Counted from the stretch's first letter, positions 35,570 to 48,364 are shown. The stretch: DNA of 64,000 bases from Phascolarctos cinereus (GCF_002099425.1 NW_018343954.1:17888501-17952500); one strand, 5' to 3'. Program-made: numbers and translations. The notes: generated by a model from the sequence alone, not told the origin.

Positions 35570-35740
35570 AAAAGTGTCAGTTGTACAGACAGATAGCCTG
35601 GATTCATATCCTGGATGATGATTTATTAAACCTCTTTGCACTTCAGTAGCCTCACATGTAAAATGGACTATAAAATAAGCTAGACATGACCACTTCTGAG
35701 GTCCCTTCTCTCTCCAAATATAAGACACATGATCCTACAA
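35570..35740 (+). mobile_element. MIR SINE
   Basis: Plus-strand MIR: tagcctggattcatatcctg, then cttcagtagcctcacatgta, then tctgaggtcccttctctctc. Confidence 0.65.
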
Positions 35741-35914
35741 ACAACTGTAAACATATATTAAACCTATGGCTTATATCATAGCGTCTCTCTCTATCACAAT
35801 CATGTCAGAAGGAAGTATTTTACATATAAAAGGATTACCCTGTATGTATTATCCTTGTTCTCTAACACTAGTCACAAAATAATTACTTAGATTATTCAGG
35901 TTATTGTTTCCATC

Positions 35915-36085
35915 AACATGGGAGAACCACTTCTAACACTGTTAGCAAATCCTTCAACCCATCTAAATTCCAGTTCTCCATCTCCAACACAGAAATGATA
36001 ATATTCATATTACCTTCTCTTCAGTATTGTTATGAAGAAAGATTTTATTTAAACTAAAAATGTTAAATAAATGCAAAGAGTTGTT
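35915..36085 (+). mobile_element. MIR SINE
   Basis: Plus-strand MIR: aaattccagttctccatctc, then taccttctcttcagtattgt, then aaatgttaaataaatgcaaa. Confidence 0.6.
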
Positions 36086-36439
36086 ACAGAAACAATCAAT
36101 TCTATGTAAAATAAATAAGGAATTATCATTAGAAATAATCATTTCTCCTCCAGTGCAAATAGCAACTCTTCCAAACTATCTCATTGTATGCAATTCTGGG
36201 CAATCTCTTTCTATAATTTCTCAATAGCTGGTTCACAAAGTATATCTTCTTTCTACATATTTTAATATGTTAGTGATGACACAATGTAATATTCAAGACA
36301 TATATTTTCTCTCATTCTTGGTGCATCTCGGGCTCACCATCTTTTCTGGCTGTATATGCCCTGGATGATATATTTCAAGCTCAATGTTAAAATAACACTA
36401 CATATAGTCTTTGTAGAGAGGGTGTGTAGACTTTTTGGA
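36086..36439. other. Anonymous sequence
   Basis: Nothing recognised. Confidence 0.4.
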
Positions 36440-36655
36440 GTTTGAAAGTACTTCTAATATCTTCTAGTTTATTCTCTATATGAAGCCCTAATCTCCTCTA
36501 CAACATCTCTGAATGTTTGAGTAAATAGCCTACAGGTTTTCATTGTCAGGAAGGTTTTTCTGATACTGAACTAAAATTCTGCCTTTCTGCATTATAATTT
36601 CCACTTGCTTATCTTAGTTGTGGCCTCTGGTGTCTATTGTTCTGTAATGGGAGTC
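36440..36655 (-). mobile_element. CR1/L3 LINE 3'-end fragment
   Basis: On the plus strand the text reads aggaaggtttttctgatact, then aaattctgcctttctgcatt, then gtggcctctgg. This is the reverse complement of the CR1/L3 3' region. Confidence 0.68.
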
Positions 36656-37858
36656 ATAAATTATCAGATTTAGAGGGGATTTCAAAAGCCATCAAATTAC
36701 TTTTGTCCTCTAAAGTTGTCATATCTAGGAAATGGCAGTGGTAACTTTACTTTTGAAATTAAATGAACAAAAAACAAAAAACAAAAAGAAATCTGAAAGT
36801 TTCCATAAAGCATCATTGAAACATAAATATGCTGGATTCTTTTTCCCCCTCAAGAGTTTTGAACTCCCATCCTATTCTTGTTTATGAAAATGAACTCTTA
36901 CAATCCACATTTTCATGGTTTCCTGACATTTTTATTTGTTTTGGCTTCTTATTTCTTCAACTGGGGAATGAGAGCTAAGCTGCTAAGGATATGTCTCCTT
37001 GAATAATTCAGTTGATGTCAGTAAAAAAAAAAATAGTCAAGTTGTGCTGGACTATTACTCAAAATAGTCACACAATTTGTTTAGATTGCTAATTTTTGTG
37101 AAATTATCTTAGCTAAACAGAAGAATCAAGTAAATATTTGGGTGAATTTTTAATTATCTTGAAATGGTCAAATAGCAATATACTGTAAACACTGAAGAAG
37201 TAAATGACTAATTTTTAGTTCTTTTTTTTAGTATATAAATAAATTTCATTAAAATTTCAACATCAGATTTCAACATCAAAGCCTAACTGAGGCTTAGGGT
37301 CTCAGAGGGTCTATGCTTACTTTTTTTGGCCTATATTTTACCTTTGAGGTAGAATATTTGACTGCAAGAAATTAGTTGAAGTTATTTCAGCAAATTTTTC
37401 TTGCTTTCTTTTATTGAATAACAAATTATTTTGTACATTCCTGGTCCATTCAAAAGGAAAACATTAAATAAAATGGAAAATGTAATGGTTCATCATGTGT
37501 GCAGTAAATCCTGTGAGAAACTCAAATATTTGTTAAAGCTTCAATTGCCTTTAGTTATAGAAAATATAACTTCCTAGTTCAACAAAAAAGCTCAGAAGGA
37601 TTTTAGAACATGAAATAGCTCTTTTCAAATTTTGATGAGTTAATAGTAAATTAGATATAGATCCATGTATGGATATAGGCATGGAGATCTGATATTCCTT
37701 AAACTAAAACTGAGTAAAATATGATTGTTTTATTTGGTTTGGAAAACAAATAAAATATTTTATCTTTTCTCAAATATCAAGGAATTCATTCATTATTACT
37801 GGTGGTAGTAAACCTTTTGTCAGACAGATTTTTTAAAGAGACTTTTAAATTTGGAACT
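36656..37858. other. Anonymous AT-rich sequence
   Basis: No repeat or coding feature recognised. Confidence 0.4.
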
Positions 37859-37859
37859 T

Positions 37860-38035
37860 TTAAGCTAAAATAGATCTTACAGGCAATCTAGCACACACCC
37901 CATATTGTGCAGATCAGTTAATTGAGGCCCAGATGAGTTAAATGATTTACTTAAATTACACTACTAAATAGTGATAAAAGGAGAATCAGAATTAAAATCA
38001 TATTATTTTTAGGCGCATGTTCTATTTACTTCTAG
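37860..38035 (-). mobile_element. MIR SINE
   Basis: Minus-strand MIR: agatcagttaattgaggccc, then tagtgataaaaggagaatca. Confidence 0.6.
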
Positions 38036-38039
38036 AATC

Positions 38040-38436
38040 ACTTATGGCCTTTTAAGTGGTCTCGTGATTCTATTCTTTCCACTCTTTAATCTACACTTTA
38101 AATAGCTACCAAAATCACATACTGAATGCATATATCCTACCATACCATCACCCCTCTTAAAAACATTCTTGAGCTCTCTATTGACTTCAGGAGCAAATCT
38201 AAACTTGTTAGCCTGGCATTTAAGACTCTTTGATGGGGAGGCTCCAATCTGCCTTTCAAACCTTATTTCATATAACTATTCTTCAAATCCTTTATTCTGA
38301 AACCAAATAAACCTCAACTTTCCTATCTTTATCCCCATCTTTTATTTTCCAACTTGGTGTATTCTTAAATACTGGCCTTTGTGCCTGGAATGTTTTCCCT
38401 CAGTATCTCTAACCATTAGTAATTCTCTTACTTTGA
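38040..38436 (+). mobile_element. L2 LINE fragment
   Basis: L2 in order: ctattgacttcaggagcaaa, tagcctggcatttaagactc, ttgtgcctggaatgttttcc. It is cut short by an L1 3' end at 38437. Confidence 0.78.
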
Positions 38437-38748
38437 GGTTATGCTATCCACATCCAAAGAAAGAACTATGGAGTTTGAATGCAGATTGAAGCATAGTATT
38501 TGCTATTTTTTTCTTGTTGTGTTTTGAATCTTCTTTCTGTTGGTTCCTCCTATTGGTTCTAATTCTTACTTACAATATCACTAATGTAAAAATGTGTTTA
38601 ATAGGAATGTATATGTATAGCCTATATCAGATTTCATGTCATCTTGGGGAGGGAGATGGGGAGGGAGGGGAAGAAAAATGTAAACCTCAAAAGCTTATGG
38701 AAGTGATTATTGATAAATCAAAATAAATTAATTAAAAAAAAGAAACAA
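38437..38748 (+). mobile_element. L1 3' UTR, strongly 5'-truncated
   Basis: It begins in the 3' UTR (tgctatccacatccaaagaa, then tggagtttgaatgcagattg), passes through a G-rich purine tract (ggggagggagatggggaggg near 38647) and ends in an A-rich tail. It directly follows the L2 and so is younger than it. Confidence 0.85.
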
Positions 38749-38871
38749 TCTGATATAAAAAATAGTGGCATGTGATCCAACAATATAGAGACAAATGTTC
38801 CAAAGTATGGTATACTTGTGGGAAATGGATGAAGTTTCTATCAACCCAAACTGGTGCCTCATAGTCATTAT

Positions 38872-39055
38872 TCATAGGATCCTAGGATCATCAGCTTAGA
38901 GAAGGAAAGGATATTAGAGGTCATCTAGTCCAACTCCTTAATGTTATAGATTAAGAAACAGGTCCAAAGAGACCAACTTATTTCCTCAGGATCACACATG
39001 TTATAAATGACAGAGCCAGAACACAAATGAGTTCTCACTATAAGTTATTTTACTC
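38872..39055 (-). mobile_element. MIR-like SINE
   Basis: The phrase aggtcatctagtccaactcc, then attaagaaacaggtccaaag, then atgacagagccagaacacaa. This reads as minus-strand MIR of the marsupial type. Confidence 0.72.
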
Positions 39056-39930
39056 TTACATGGCCTATGTTATTTCCAATAGTTATTATTCAAACCTTTT
39101 CTCTCTTCTCCTTTACTCAATCCTCTTACACAACCCTATCAACCTTTCTCTCAGAAAGACCTTGTAAGATCCAGAATTCTCCTGGCTGTGAAAACCTGTG
39201 CCTCCCACATAACCATGTGGTGAGTCTGATACCAAAGGAAGAGGCCAAGAAGCTACAGAGCAATTTTAGAATTTTTATCAATCATTATAAATACTTACAA
39301 ACAGGGGCAATCTGGGATGGCTGCCAGACAATTCAATGGATCACCAAAAAGGACCCCCAAAATTTCTGTGGTAATTGTAGAAATCATAGAAAGGGAGGAG
39401 GAGCCATAGAGTGCTTCACTGTGGATTGGTGGATATTTGGGATTTTTCTGCTTAGTTAATGTTTTGGCTAATATTTTAGTTTATATTTAGTATTGAACCC
39501 AGTTCCTAAACATCCAGGTGTTTATCCAGTACTGTTAGGTAAATGGCTAGGCACTCAAAGTACACTGGTCATGTACTGGTCACAGTATCTAAGTTATGAT
39601 TTTTTTTAAACAGATTACCATATCCAGGCTTCCACCTTTCACAGAGTTTAAGTTAATGGCTTTTCACATTTTATCATGTATTATGGCTTTTCCCTAATTG
39701 GGACCCCACAGATGTATACTCATATTTTGTTAGGAAAATAGAGTCCATCCCTTTTAAGCTCATTTTCCCCCATATTTTTACCTTAAAACTATTGCCATCA
39801 CCTCTGTTCTTTTTTGAAGCAGTGGTACTTCTCACCAAGAATAAAACTCTATGCATGCCCTAAACTCTGTTCCCTCAATTTCCTTGGCTCATTGTTAATG
39901 AAAAACAAAATACTATACAACAAACAAAAA
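39056..39930. other. Anonymous block; possible old solo LTR
   Basis: I recognise no known family here, but the block differs in texture from its AT-rich flanks. A 130-residue open frame spans 39067-39459 on the plus strand, with cysteine-rich and tryptophan-containing segments but no domain that I know. Near 39838 the sequence aagaataaaactctatgcat followed by a C/T-rich stretch resembles the polyadenylation zone of an LTR. If so, this would be a decayed fossil LTR without internal genes. That is a weak guess. Confidence 0.22.
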
Positions 39931-42517
39931 CCCATCTATCACAAAATTATAACTTTTCTAAAACAAAATGATTTTCCTCTAGAGATACTGAATTATCTAT
40001 CAGATAGGCTTCAAATAGAGATCCTATGACCACTGCTCAGAGAAGTGGTAGAAATTATTTCCATTCAGTTACCAATTGGACACGTTATTCTCTGGGCTCA
40101 CTAACTCTGAAATTCTGTAATTCCTTTAAAGGAGAAAAAATAATTGGAAAGGACATGAATAAATTAAAGATACATATTGACTTCCAAATTTGTCCATCTA
40201 TGCTTGCTTTCTAAAATGTTTATCTAGAGTAGAGATGTATGCAAAATTAAGAATCAGGCAATTCCCCCACACACACCTAATTGACTGTGATCTGAAACTA
40301 GTTGTGATATTTTTATTCTATTTTAAGGCATAGTTGAAGAAAATTGAGAGTGAGACCTACAGAAAATGGAGAAAAACATCATCACAAGGACAGTTCCTAA
40401 TGGAGACAAATCTATTTTTCAGAGATTATACCTAAAAGAAAAATCACATTGTGACACATGTGAAAAGTCTTTTTTTTTCCAGTTTCCTTACTGATATGTG
40501 TGGAAAGTGAAGAAAAAAAATCATTTTGGGCTTCTATGATATTTGGCACCTAAGTGACATCACTATTCATCTATCTTTCTTTATCTGGGAAATATTTAAA
40601 GTGAAAAATCTATTTCAATAGATGGTATTCTCCCTCTCATCTCAAAATATTTTTTGGTAGAAACTATATTCTACTTACAGAAAACATTTTTTTTCCTCAA
40701 TAAACAAGGTATGTAATTACATAGTTAGCATTTTATTAACTGTTACATTTTAAAAATAAATACATCTCTTCTAATAGGAAGCACTCAACTTAATAATATG
40801 AACCTGGTAATGTAGTTGATGATATTTAATAGTATGGCCGGTTTAGAAAATTAGACTGAATAGATATTTTCAGCCATTGATGAGTTTGAGATGCTCTAAG
40901 CTCTTTAGCTTGGTCAAGATTCTCTGTGAGTTTTTGTAGTTAAAAGCTATCAACTTATTGTTACCTGGTGACCAATACTTGGATAAAAAACCTCGCCAAA
41001 CTCCCCTGGGTTGAAATGACAATTTATCATTGTTCTTGATGCCTTTCCTCTTCTGTAGAACTTACCAGAACTTATGCTTCACTGAAAAGTTCTCTGACAA
41101 CTCAAGGTCACCTCTTTATTTAGGTGAGATATTACAGTAACACTTCATAAAGGTCTTTATAATAGAGTAATTTATGAGTAAATTTCAGTGATGTGCCTAT
41201 GAATTCTACCCAGTTTTATATTACAAGGCGACTTTCAACTGTGCAAGGTAAGATATACGTATTCTGTGTAATTCAGAGTTGTATTTCTCTAAGTCCTGTT
41301 ATGTATTTAAAATTTAAAAGTCACCTATGTTATGATGTATTTAATTTTCAATATTTCACTGTAGCTCCTCAATGAATTAGAAAATTTACATAGCTCAGTT
41401 AGCATAATAATATAACAGTGGATTAATAATATCTCTTTTATTTTTCTCTCAACACTACTTCAAAAATACACCACTAAAATAATTGTTTTCTATCATTTTC
41501 TTAATGGAAAATATAACATTAGAAGGTTTCTAATAGTTTTAAAAGCTTCTTATAAAGGCAGACTCTCAGCTAAGTAATCTACCCAAATGTAACATACAGT
41601 TCTAAAAGTTGTCTTTGTACAGCTATATAACTTCAGATTTTTTTAAAAGTTCTCTCGTAGCATTTTTTTTTCACCTAAAATCACACTATGACAAAGCTGA
41701 CATCTAGTTTCAAATCTTCCAAGGCTTCACTGTGCTATGGGACTTAAGATTTTAACCTCACTATTTTTTTTTAAATTCCTTTTAACACAATCTCCTATTT
41801 TCCTCATTCTTTAACAAGAAGACTGACTCTTCTATGCAAAATACAGTTATTAGACTAACTGCTTAAAGTTGATGTAATAATAGAAGTAGTTGTATAGGTA
41901 TTAAGTTATAATGTTTTTTTTCTTTTAATGCACTCACATCCCTACCATGTGTGAGAATGTAGAATAACACTGTAGTTTCAAAATAAAAATGTTAAATTTT
42001 TTGTAATGTATATTTTCTCCCACCAACCTTGCCTTTCATGAATTTATTTCACTGAATGATTTATGTGAATAGCTTGAAGTTGAAACACATTTTAATATCT
42101 GTCTCAGTTAGCTCATTATAGGTCCCTGGATGCTACTCTGTGCCCCCAACTACCTCTCAGATTTTGCGTTCTAAATCTATACTGTTTGTCTGTTTTCTGG
42201 TGCATTCTAGTAACATTCCCATCCCTCTATCTATCTATTTGTTGATCTGTCTATCTAACAGATATACATAGATATGTTTAGAAATAGGTATATAGATATA
42301 GCCTATAGTAATATCGACTAAGACTGATGAATGATTATCATTACAACATAAGTCAAAAGGGTTTTTAAATACTTTGAAAGATCCCTTAAGTGAGGCATCT
42401 TTCTGTCTAGAAAGGGGTGCCTTCTTTTCATATCAAATTGCCTTCCTTACTCGAACTGTACTGACTATATTACTTGTACTTATTATGCTAAGAAGTCAGG
42501 CAATCAACCAAGTTATG
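39931..42517. other. Anonymous AT-rich sequence
   Basis: About 2.6 kb without a recognised repeat, apart from TCTA/GATA-type simple repeats at 42222-42300. Open frames are at most about 60-70 residues and look random. Confidence 0.45.
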
Positions 42518-42519
42518 TG

Positions 42520-42775
42520 TTCACTCAATCATTTCAGTCAGGTCTGATGTTTTTGGTCCCATTTGGGTTTTTTTTTTTAGCAAAAATACTGGAGTAGTTG
42601 GTCATTTCCTTCTCCAGATTGTTATACAGATGAGGAAACTGAGGCAAATAGAGTTAAGTGACCTTCCCAATGTCAAACAATCAATAACTTTTGGAGGCCA
42701 GATATGAATACAGAAACATTAGTCCTGACTCTAGGCCCAGTGCTCTATTCACTACACCACTTAGTTTTCCTTCAT
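42520..42775 (-). mobile_element. Mar1-type SINE
   Basis: Left tail tcatttcagtcaggtctgat, middle aaaaatactggagtagttgg and agatgaggaaactgaggcaa, right head gctctattcactacaccact. Minus strand. Confidence 0.85.
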
Positions 42776-43580
42776 CTGGCTTGTGATAGCATTCAAATGG
42801 ATAAAATGTTTACCAAGGCTGTATTTTTACAACTTTCTCAAGTACTGAGGATACAATAATAATAAGTGGAGTTGGTGATTTGATTATTGTTAATATGCCA
42901 CACATATCTTCCCGGAAAGGAGAACTGTCAGACACATTGGTGTGACTACAGAGTGACTTGATAAGGAAATTTTCAATATAATTATGTGAAAACAAACATT
43001 CTCCTTTGAATAAAATCCATTTCCCAAACTTCTTCCTCACTTCCTGCTTCCCTGATCCTCAGTTTTCCATTCTTTATATCTGCTTTGGTAGTAGCAAGAA
43101 TTATTCAGTACTATATTTGAATCATTTCAAAACTAGTAGAATTTAATAGGGCATTTGTTCCCCTAACATAGTTTTCATGAGGCAAGATTCACATACAAAC
43201 CATAATAAGCCATGAGAGTAACTACCTTAAGTTAGAAAATGGGGAAAAAATTAGTAAAGATTTTTTTATAACAAGTTCTTTCACTATCACCAACAGTGGA
43301 ATTATCACCTTTATACTTATCAGCATAGTCTTTGGTAGGCTGTGTGAATAAGAAGAAATATCACTAATGAAAATCAAAATGCCAAGAATGATTGACCAGC
43401 ACCAAGTAAATTTTGAGGGGCTTAATGCTAGGAGCAACACAATTTTCAAAGCATTAAAGGATTCTTTCTGAAGGTATCTAAAAGAAGGAAGGATACAGAA
43501 GACTTGGAATTAGATCAAATGAAAATTAAGACATCATTGCCCAAAAGTTAACCCACTAAATTTTTTGAATCTCATTGAAA
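42776..43580. other. Anonymous sequence
   Basis: Short minus-strand open frames (42810-43040 and 43222-43449) show no recognisable motifs. Confidence 0.4.
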
Positions 43581-43582
43581 TT

Positions 43583-43920
43583 ATTGAAATTAAATCAATA
43601 AACATATATAAAATACCTACTATGTGCCAGATACAGATGTAGACAGTGCCTGTTCTCAAGTAGTTTACAATCTAATGGGAGAAGATCATACACAAAAGAA
43701 AGCTGGAAGGTGGTAGGTTGACTGGTCTGCCATCCAGCCCTCCAATCAGAGGGGAGAAGAGAGTGAGGCAGTTGAGAAAATGTTAAGTATCCAAGGGTAA
43801 GTTTAACAGCATGATAATGAGATTTCAAGTCATCAGCTAATCTTAGGAGGGGCATTTTGTTCCAGGAAGTTCAAACCAAGCAGAACTTTAGATGGAAAGT
43901 AAACAGCAATCTAGAAATCT
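43583..43920 (-). mobile_element. L2-tail-bearing interspersed repeat
   Basis: The left end is the reverse L2/MIR terminus (cctactatgtgccagataca, then tttacaatctaatgggagaa). A longer body follows, which recurs at 62872-63265 with the same landmarks (gcatgataatgagatttcaa, then gaggggcatttt). The minus-strand open frame at 43595-43855 falls inside this repeat and is not a gene. Confidence 0.65.
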
Positions 43921-45245
43921 ACTTATCCATAATCTATTTTTCCTAATACAAAATGTTTCAGAAAAATCTAAGTAGACATTAAAGTTAACTTGATATAGTT
44001 TCGGGAAGAGAAGAAGAAAGCTTTCACAAATAATATTATTTAGCAGACTAAATTTTTATAGCTCTAAAATTAATTGAAAGGTGCAGGGAATGAAAAATTC
44101 CATTGTGCCCACTATTTGGGACCTCAAAGAGCAACAATATTTGCCACGATGATGAATGATATACTGTATAGAATTCAAAGAGAAGAAATTTCTCTATAGA
44201 TGGAGGTGTTGTACAAACTCTCTTATTTGAAAATGATTTGTGCTGATTGTTTCAGACCCTAGAACATTTCAGAACATTCTAAATGACATATCTATCTATC
44301 TGTCAGTCTGTCTGTCTATACTCAAAACTTTAACTTCACACTGGAAAAAAAAATAACAAAAAATAAAATTAAAAATATGATATTAGATGGACAAGCCAAA
44401 GAGATGATTTGTTATTGCAGATGCCTTAGACAATTGTTCATGGGAAATGATCTGGGATAATAATTGAATAACAGGCTGGATTACTTTTCTGAAATTATTC
44501 AGGACATTTAATTATCTCAAACTTCTTTCTGAATTAAATTCTCATCTTTTTAAATAATTCTATCAGTTATACTTTATGGACACAAAAAATAGAATTGCAC
44601 ATTTTCCAAAGAAATAAATTTGAAAATCACATGAAAAACTATGGAGGGATAAGATGGGGATAAGTAGATTGTAACATATCAATAACCATAACTTGTTTAA
44701 GAGAAATGGTATGAAAAAGTTACTCAGAGAAATTTAGGACTGAAAAAAAAAATAAATAAAATGGGCTGCTCATTTGCTGAGGGCAAAGGATAACTTATTG
44801 TTAGCCCATGTATTTCACTGGTGACAATACAACATCAAGTGAAGGAGAGGAAAAACAACAACATATTGGGTAGAGAATTTATGGAAAGTCATGGGCAGAT
44901 GTCATATGGATAAAAAAAAAAGTGGATATGTTGTGATCTGCAACATCCAAGAAAGTATACACATCTCTATGATTACAGATAAATTGAAGTATTAACATAA
45001 ATATTTTCTCACCAACCAAGTTGCTAAGCAGACCAGAGACCATGCTGAATATTTTAATCTTTAATCTCTGCAAGTTCTGTTCTAGGGTCCTATTATTCTG
45101 ACTCATAATTAGCCCAGATGGTTCACTTTTATGCAGACCCAATCTATGCTTAACTTCATTTAATTTCCTGGTTCCCTGGTTATTTATTTATTAAACTACT
45201 TAGTGACAGGCAAATATCTTTATCCTCCCCACCTAGATCTGAAAT
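43921..45245. other. Anonymous sequence
   Basis: A TCTA/TCTG simple repeat lies at 44288-44322. Nothing else is recognised. Confidence 0.4.
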
Positions 45246-45249
45246 TGTG

Positions 45250-45490
45250 GTAAAATCAACTCTATTTTTACTTCTGGAAGCTCCATGTCACTCTATTTGC
45301 CTCTGAATAATTCCCCACCAAAGAACCCTCCTAGACACCATTCTCCTATGCAAGTTGCCTTACTACATTAGAACAAAGCTCCTTGAGAATACTGTCTTTG
45401 TGTTTGTATTTTTATTTCCAGTGTTTAGCACTGTGATTGACACATAATGTCTTAATATGTCATTTTCATTAATTTATTCCTTTATTCAAT
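45250..45490 (+). mobile_element. L2 LINE 3' fragment
   Basis: The phrases acaaagctccttgagaatac and gtttagcactgtgattgaca match the marsupial L2 terminus on the plus strand. Confidence 0.68.
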
Positions 45491-45701
45491 TATCTTTATC
45501 CAGGAATACATTTATTTCTACACTGTCACTATAAACCTTACTAGTCAGTGCAGATAATAATCATCGTGCCATAATTATAGTGTTTACAGAAAGGTCTTTC
45601 TAGTCTAGCACTAAAAAAAAAAATCACCACTCCCCTCCCCGCAAAAATAATCTATATGCATTCAACTTCACAATAAAGATTCTTTCTGTGGGCTCAATTA
45701 G

Positions 45702-45703
<2 letters not shown>

Positions 45704-45783
<80 letters not shown>
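45704..45783. repeat. Compound (TTA)n(TTG)n triplet repeat
   Basis: About 16 TTA units run directly into about 10 TTG units without interruption. Confidence 0.97.
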
Positions 45784-46529
45784 GAGCAAGCAGATATCAC
45801 TGAAATTAATAATACATTGATGTGGAAAGGATTGATAAGATCCATTATGAATGAATTTATCAGATGATTTTCTGAGAAGAGTTCTAGAGATAATTGGTTG
45901 GGGAAAATAAGAGGATATTTGTTAGCTAGGGTACACGTTGTAGAATAAAAATAGAAAATAACTTTGTAACTATCTCTATGGCCCCTAAATTACTCCTACT
46001 TCAAAATGTTGTGTGGGGCAAACTGAGTTTTCCCTCCTAGTTAGCCAAAGGCTGATAATCATTCTGTTATTATGTCCTATAATAACCATTGCATATAGTG
46101 CAAGAATTAGCTTTACAAACAGAAGGTTGCCTTTGGTTGAGCTACCAAACATATTAGCCACACATATTTTAGTAGCTGATATTTTAGAACATTTTATTTT
46201 GAACAGCTGATGATTGAAAGTGTTGTGATTTTCTGGAGCTTTGTTTACTCAGTATTTGAAAAGTGTTAATTTCACCTCTTTTGAATAGAAGTAGGGCACA
46301 CAAATGTGTGTCTAAGGCTGAAATGTTTTGACAGTAGTTACATATAGGAATAAGGTTGTCAATAAAAAAATGGAAATGAAGATATGAGTACATGATAAAT
46401 CTATTGTTTGTTGGAGATGGCTATGTATCCTCAGTGCATAAGATAATGTTGGTGAGCATGTCATGCAGAATCAAAAACTGCAGTAACAAATTTTGCTGGA
46501 GGAGATAACGTGCTGTAATTACATACTAT
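45784..46529. other. Anonymous sequence
   Basis: No repeat or coding feature recognised. Confidence 0.4.
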
Positions 46530-46894
46530 TTTTCATTTAACAAAAATGTATTAATCCCTACTATGTACAGATGAAGAGCTCTCCATCCTGATGAGATCAC
46601 AAATACTTAGAACATCTATTTCTAAACAAGGCACTAGACCCTGTTTTGGAAAATCGTACACTGATGACAAAAGACCATTGTCTCAAAGTTGCTACTTAAT
46701 TCTACTGAATAATATTGAAGCAACAATTTATGAGATTTCTGCTGTGGTGGCCTTCAATTTTTAAAAAAATCATCTTATAATATTTTTTTTTCTTTCAGTA
46801 GAATGTTAATATCTTGAGGGAAGGCATTTTTGTGTGTTTCTTTTGTGGGTTTTTTTGTATCTCAAGTAAGTCGATTAAAATTTTTTTAAAAAAC

Positions 46895-47030
46895 CATTTA
46901 TTAAGCATTGGCTACTTGCTAGATGCTGTGCTGGGCACTGAAGTTACCAAGACAGAAAAGAAAAAATAATCTATCTTCAAGACATTTACATGCTACTGGG
47001 GGAAGTAACATACTTACAGACATTTAAAAA
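46895..47030 (-). mobile_element. L2/MIR 3'-end fragment
   Basis: The phrases accatttattaagcattggc and gatgctgtgctgggcactga are the reverse complement of the L2/MIR terminus. A weaker piece of the same sort lies at 46530-46610. Confidence 0.65.
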
Positions 47031-47034
47031 TATA

Positions 47035-47590
47035 ATGTTGTTTGTTGTTTGTCCTTGTTTTTGAAGAGGACCAATGAAGTCATGGGGTGATATCTTGACT
47101 TGTGAATTGGGTTTAAGTGAGGCAGAATTACATGACGTCTTCAGTCTTACTCATTCAGACTCATCCAGAGTCACCAAAGTTCAGTGACAAGACAAAAGTC
47201 AGGACAATTGCCAATGGCCTAGAGAACAGTGGATGACCTTGATATCTTTGTTGTTTGACCAAGCTCTACACATTCCACAGAGACTGCTTCTATCACCATC
47301 GTGGACCATTGGGGGAAAAAAAATTCTTCTCATTTGCCCGTTCCACAGGGAAAAGTCTTCACATATTTGGGGTAGGTGCCTCAGGTTTAAAGCCTGTCTT
47401 TAAGCCTCAAACTGTTTACCTCATTTGCTGAGATGATTTACTGGGGTTGTGGCCATGCACGTTCAATAGCTTCTTGGAACTACAGGTGAGAGTTCATTGC
47501 CAGGTAGACACCAAAGGAGGGTAGACATCCATGAAAAGGGCTTGGTGAGCCCTTGCACCAGAGGTGCTAGTTCTCCTTGAGCACACCATG
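47035..47590 (-). mobile_element. Unnamed interspersed repeat, longer copy
   Basis: The left 180 bases (gtccttgtttttgaagagga, then tatcttgacttgtgaattgg) are the reverse complement of the unit at 8489-8660, which fixes the minus strand. The copy appears to extend further right, through cttcacatatttggggtagg and a CG-containing segment, to where a Mar1 begins at about 47588. If the whole stretch is one element, it is about 550 bases long. No open frame of note. Family not identified. Confidence 0.55.
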
Positions 47591-47805
47591 GGCAGCAAGG
47601 TGGTGACTTAGTTAGAGCTCAGGGTCCGGCATCAGGAATATTTGAGTTAAAATCCAGCTTCAGACACTTTCTAGATGTGTGAATCTGGGCAGGTCATTTA
47701 ACCCTGTTTGTCTCAGCTTCCTCATTTATAAGGTAAGCTGGAGGAGTCAATGGCTAACCATTCCAGTATTTTGAATAACTAAAATGCTGTCACAAGACAT
47801 TTTGA
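47588..47805 (+). mobile_element. Mar1-type SINE
   Basis: Head gggcagcaaggtggtgactt, middle ctgggcaggtcatttaaccc, tail phrase ctaaccattccagtattttg. Plus strand, diverged. Confidence 0.8.
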
Positions 47806-48362
47806 AATTTTAGAATTTATTATGAATTGTTAAAATAAAAGCAAAGTAAAACCATTTAAATGCCATGTAGTGATTGGGAAACTACTACATCCTGAATTTT
47901 TAATACACAATTTGCCACAGGTAAGCTTATTTCTAAATTACACAGTTCTTCCTATGCTCCGATTTACCAATTTGTGATGATTAGGGAAGAAAAAATAAGA
48001 ACCCTTATGGTAAGAAGGATTGTATAATATTCTCAATGAAACAGATTTTTTTTCTAAACAGGGTACTTATTATTGGAGGATAATTTAGAGAATATATCAA
48101 GACAGTAGATGTATTTACTGGAGGCAATCAGATGGCCTGCATATTCGTGACTTTTCCTACCTGTTCCTAATCCTTCACTGACAGGATAAGTCCATATTAA
48201 AAGTACCTAGAAAAACAGATGGTGAAGTATCACATTGGTACCTGTTTCCTATTTTTAAAAAAAGCTCTTTTACAATGAAACAGATAGGTTTACCTTCTAT
48301 TCAATGATTTCATGGGCCATGGCAAAGTTCAGGTATCATATTTAAATTTAAAAAATTAGTAT
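47806..48362. other. Anonymous sequence
   Basis: Nothing recognised before the AT/GT repeat. Confidence 0.4.
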
Positions 48363-48364
48363 GT

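Noticed and set aside
43595-43855. 86-residue minus-strand frame
   Set aside because: It lies inside a repeat whose other copy at 62872-63265 is not open.
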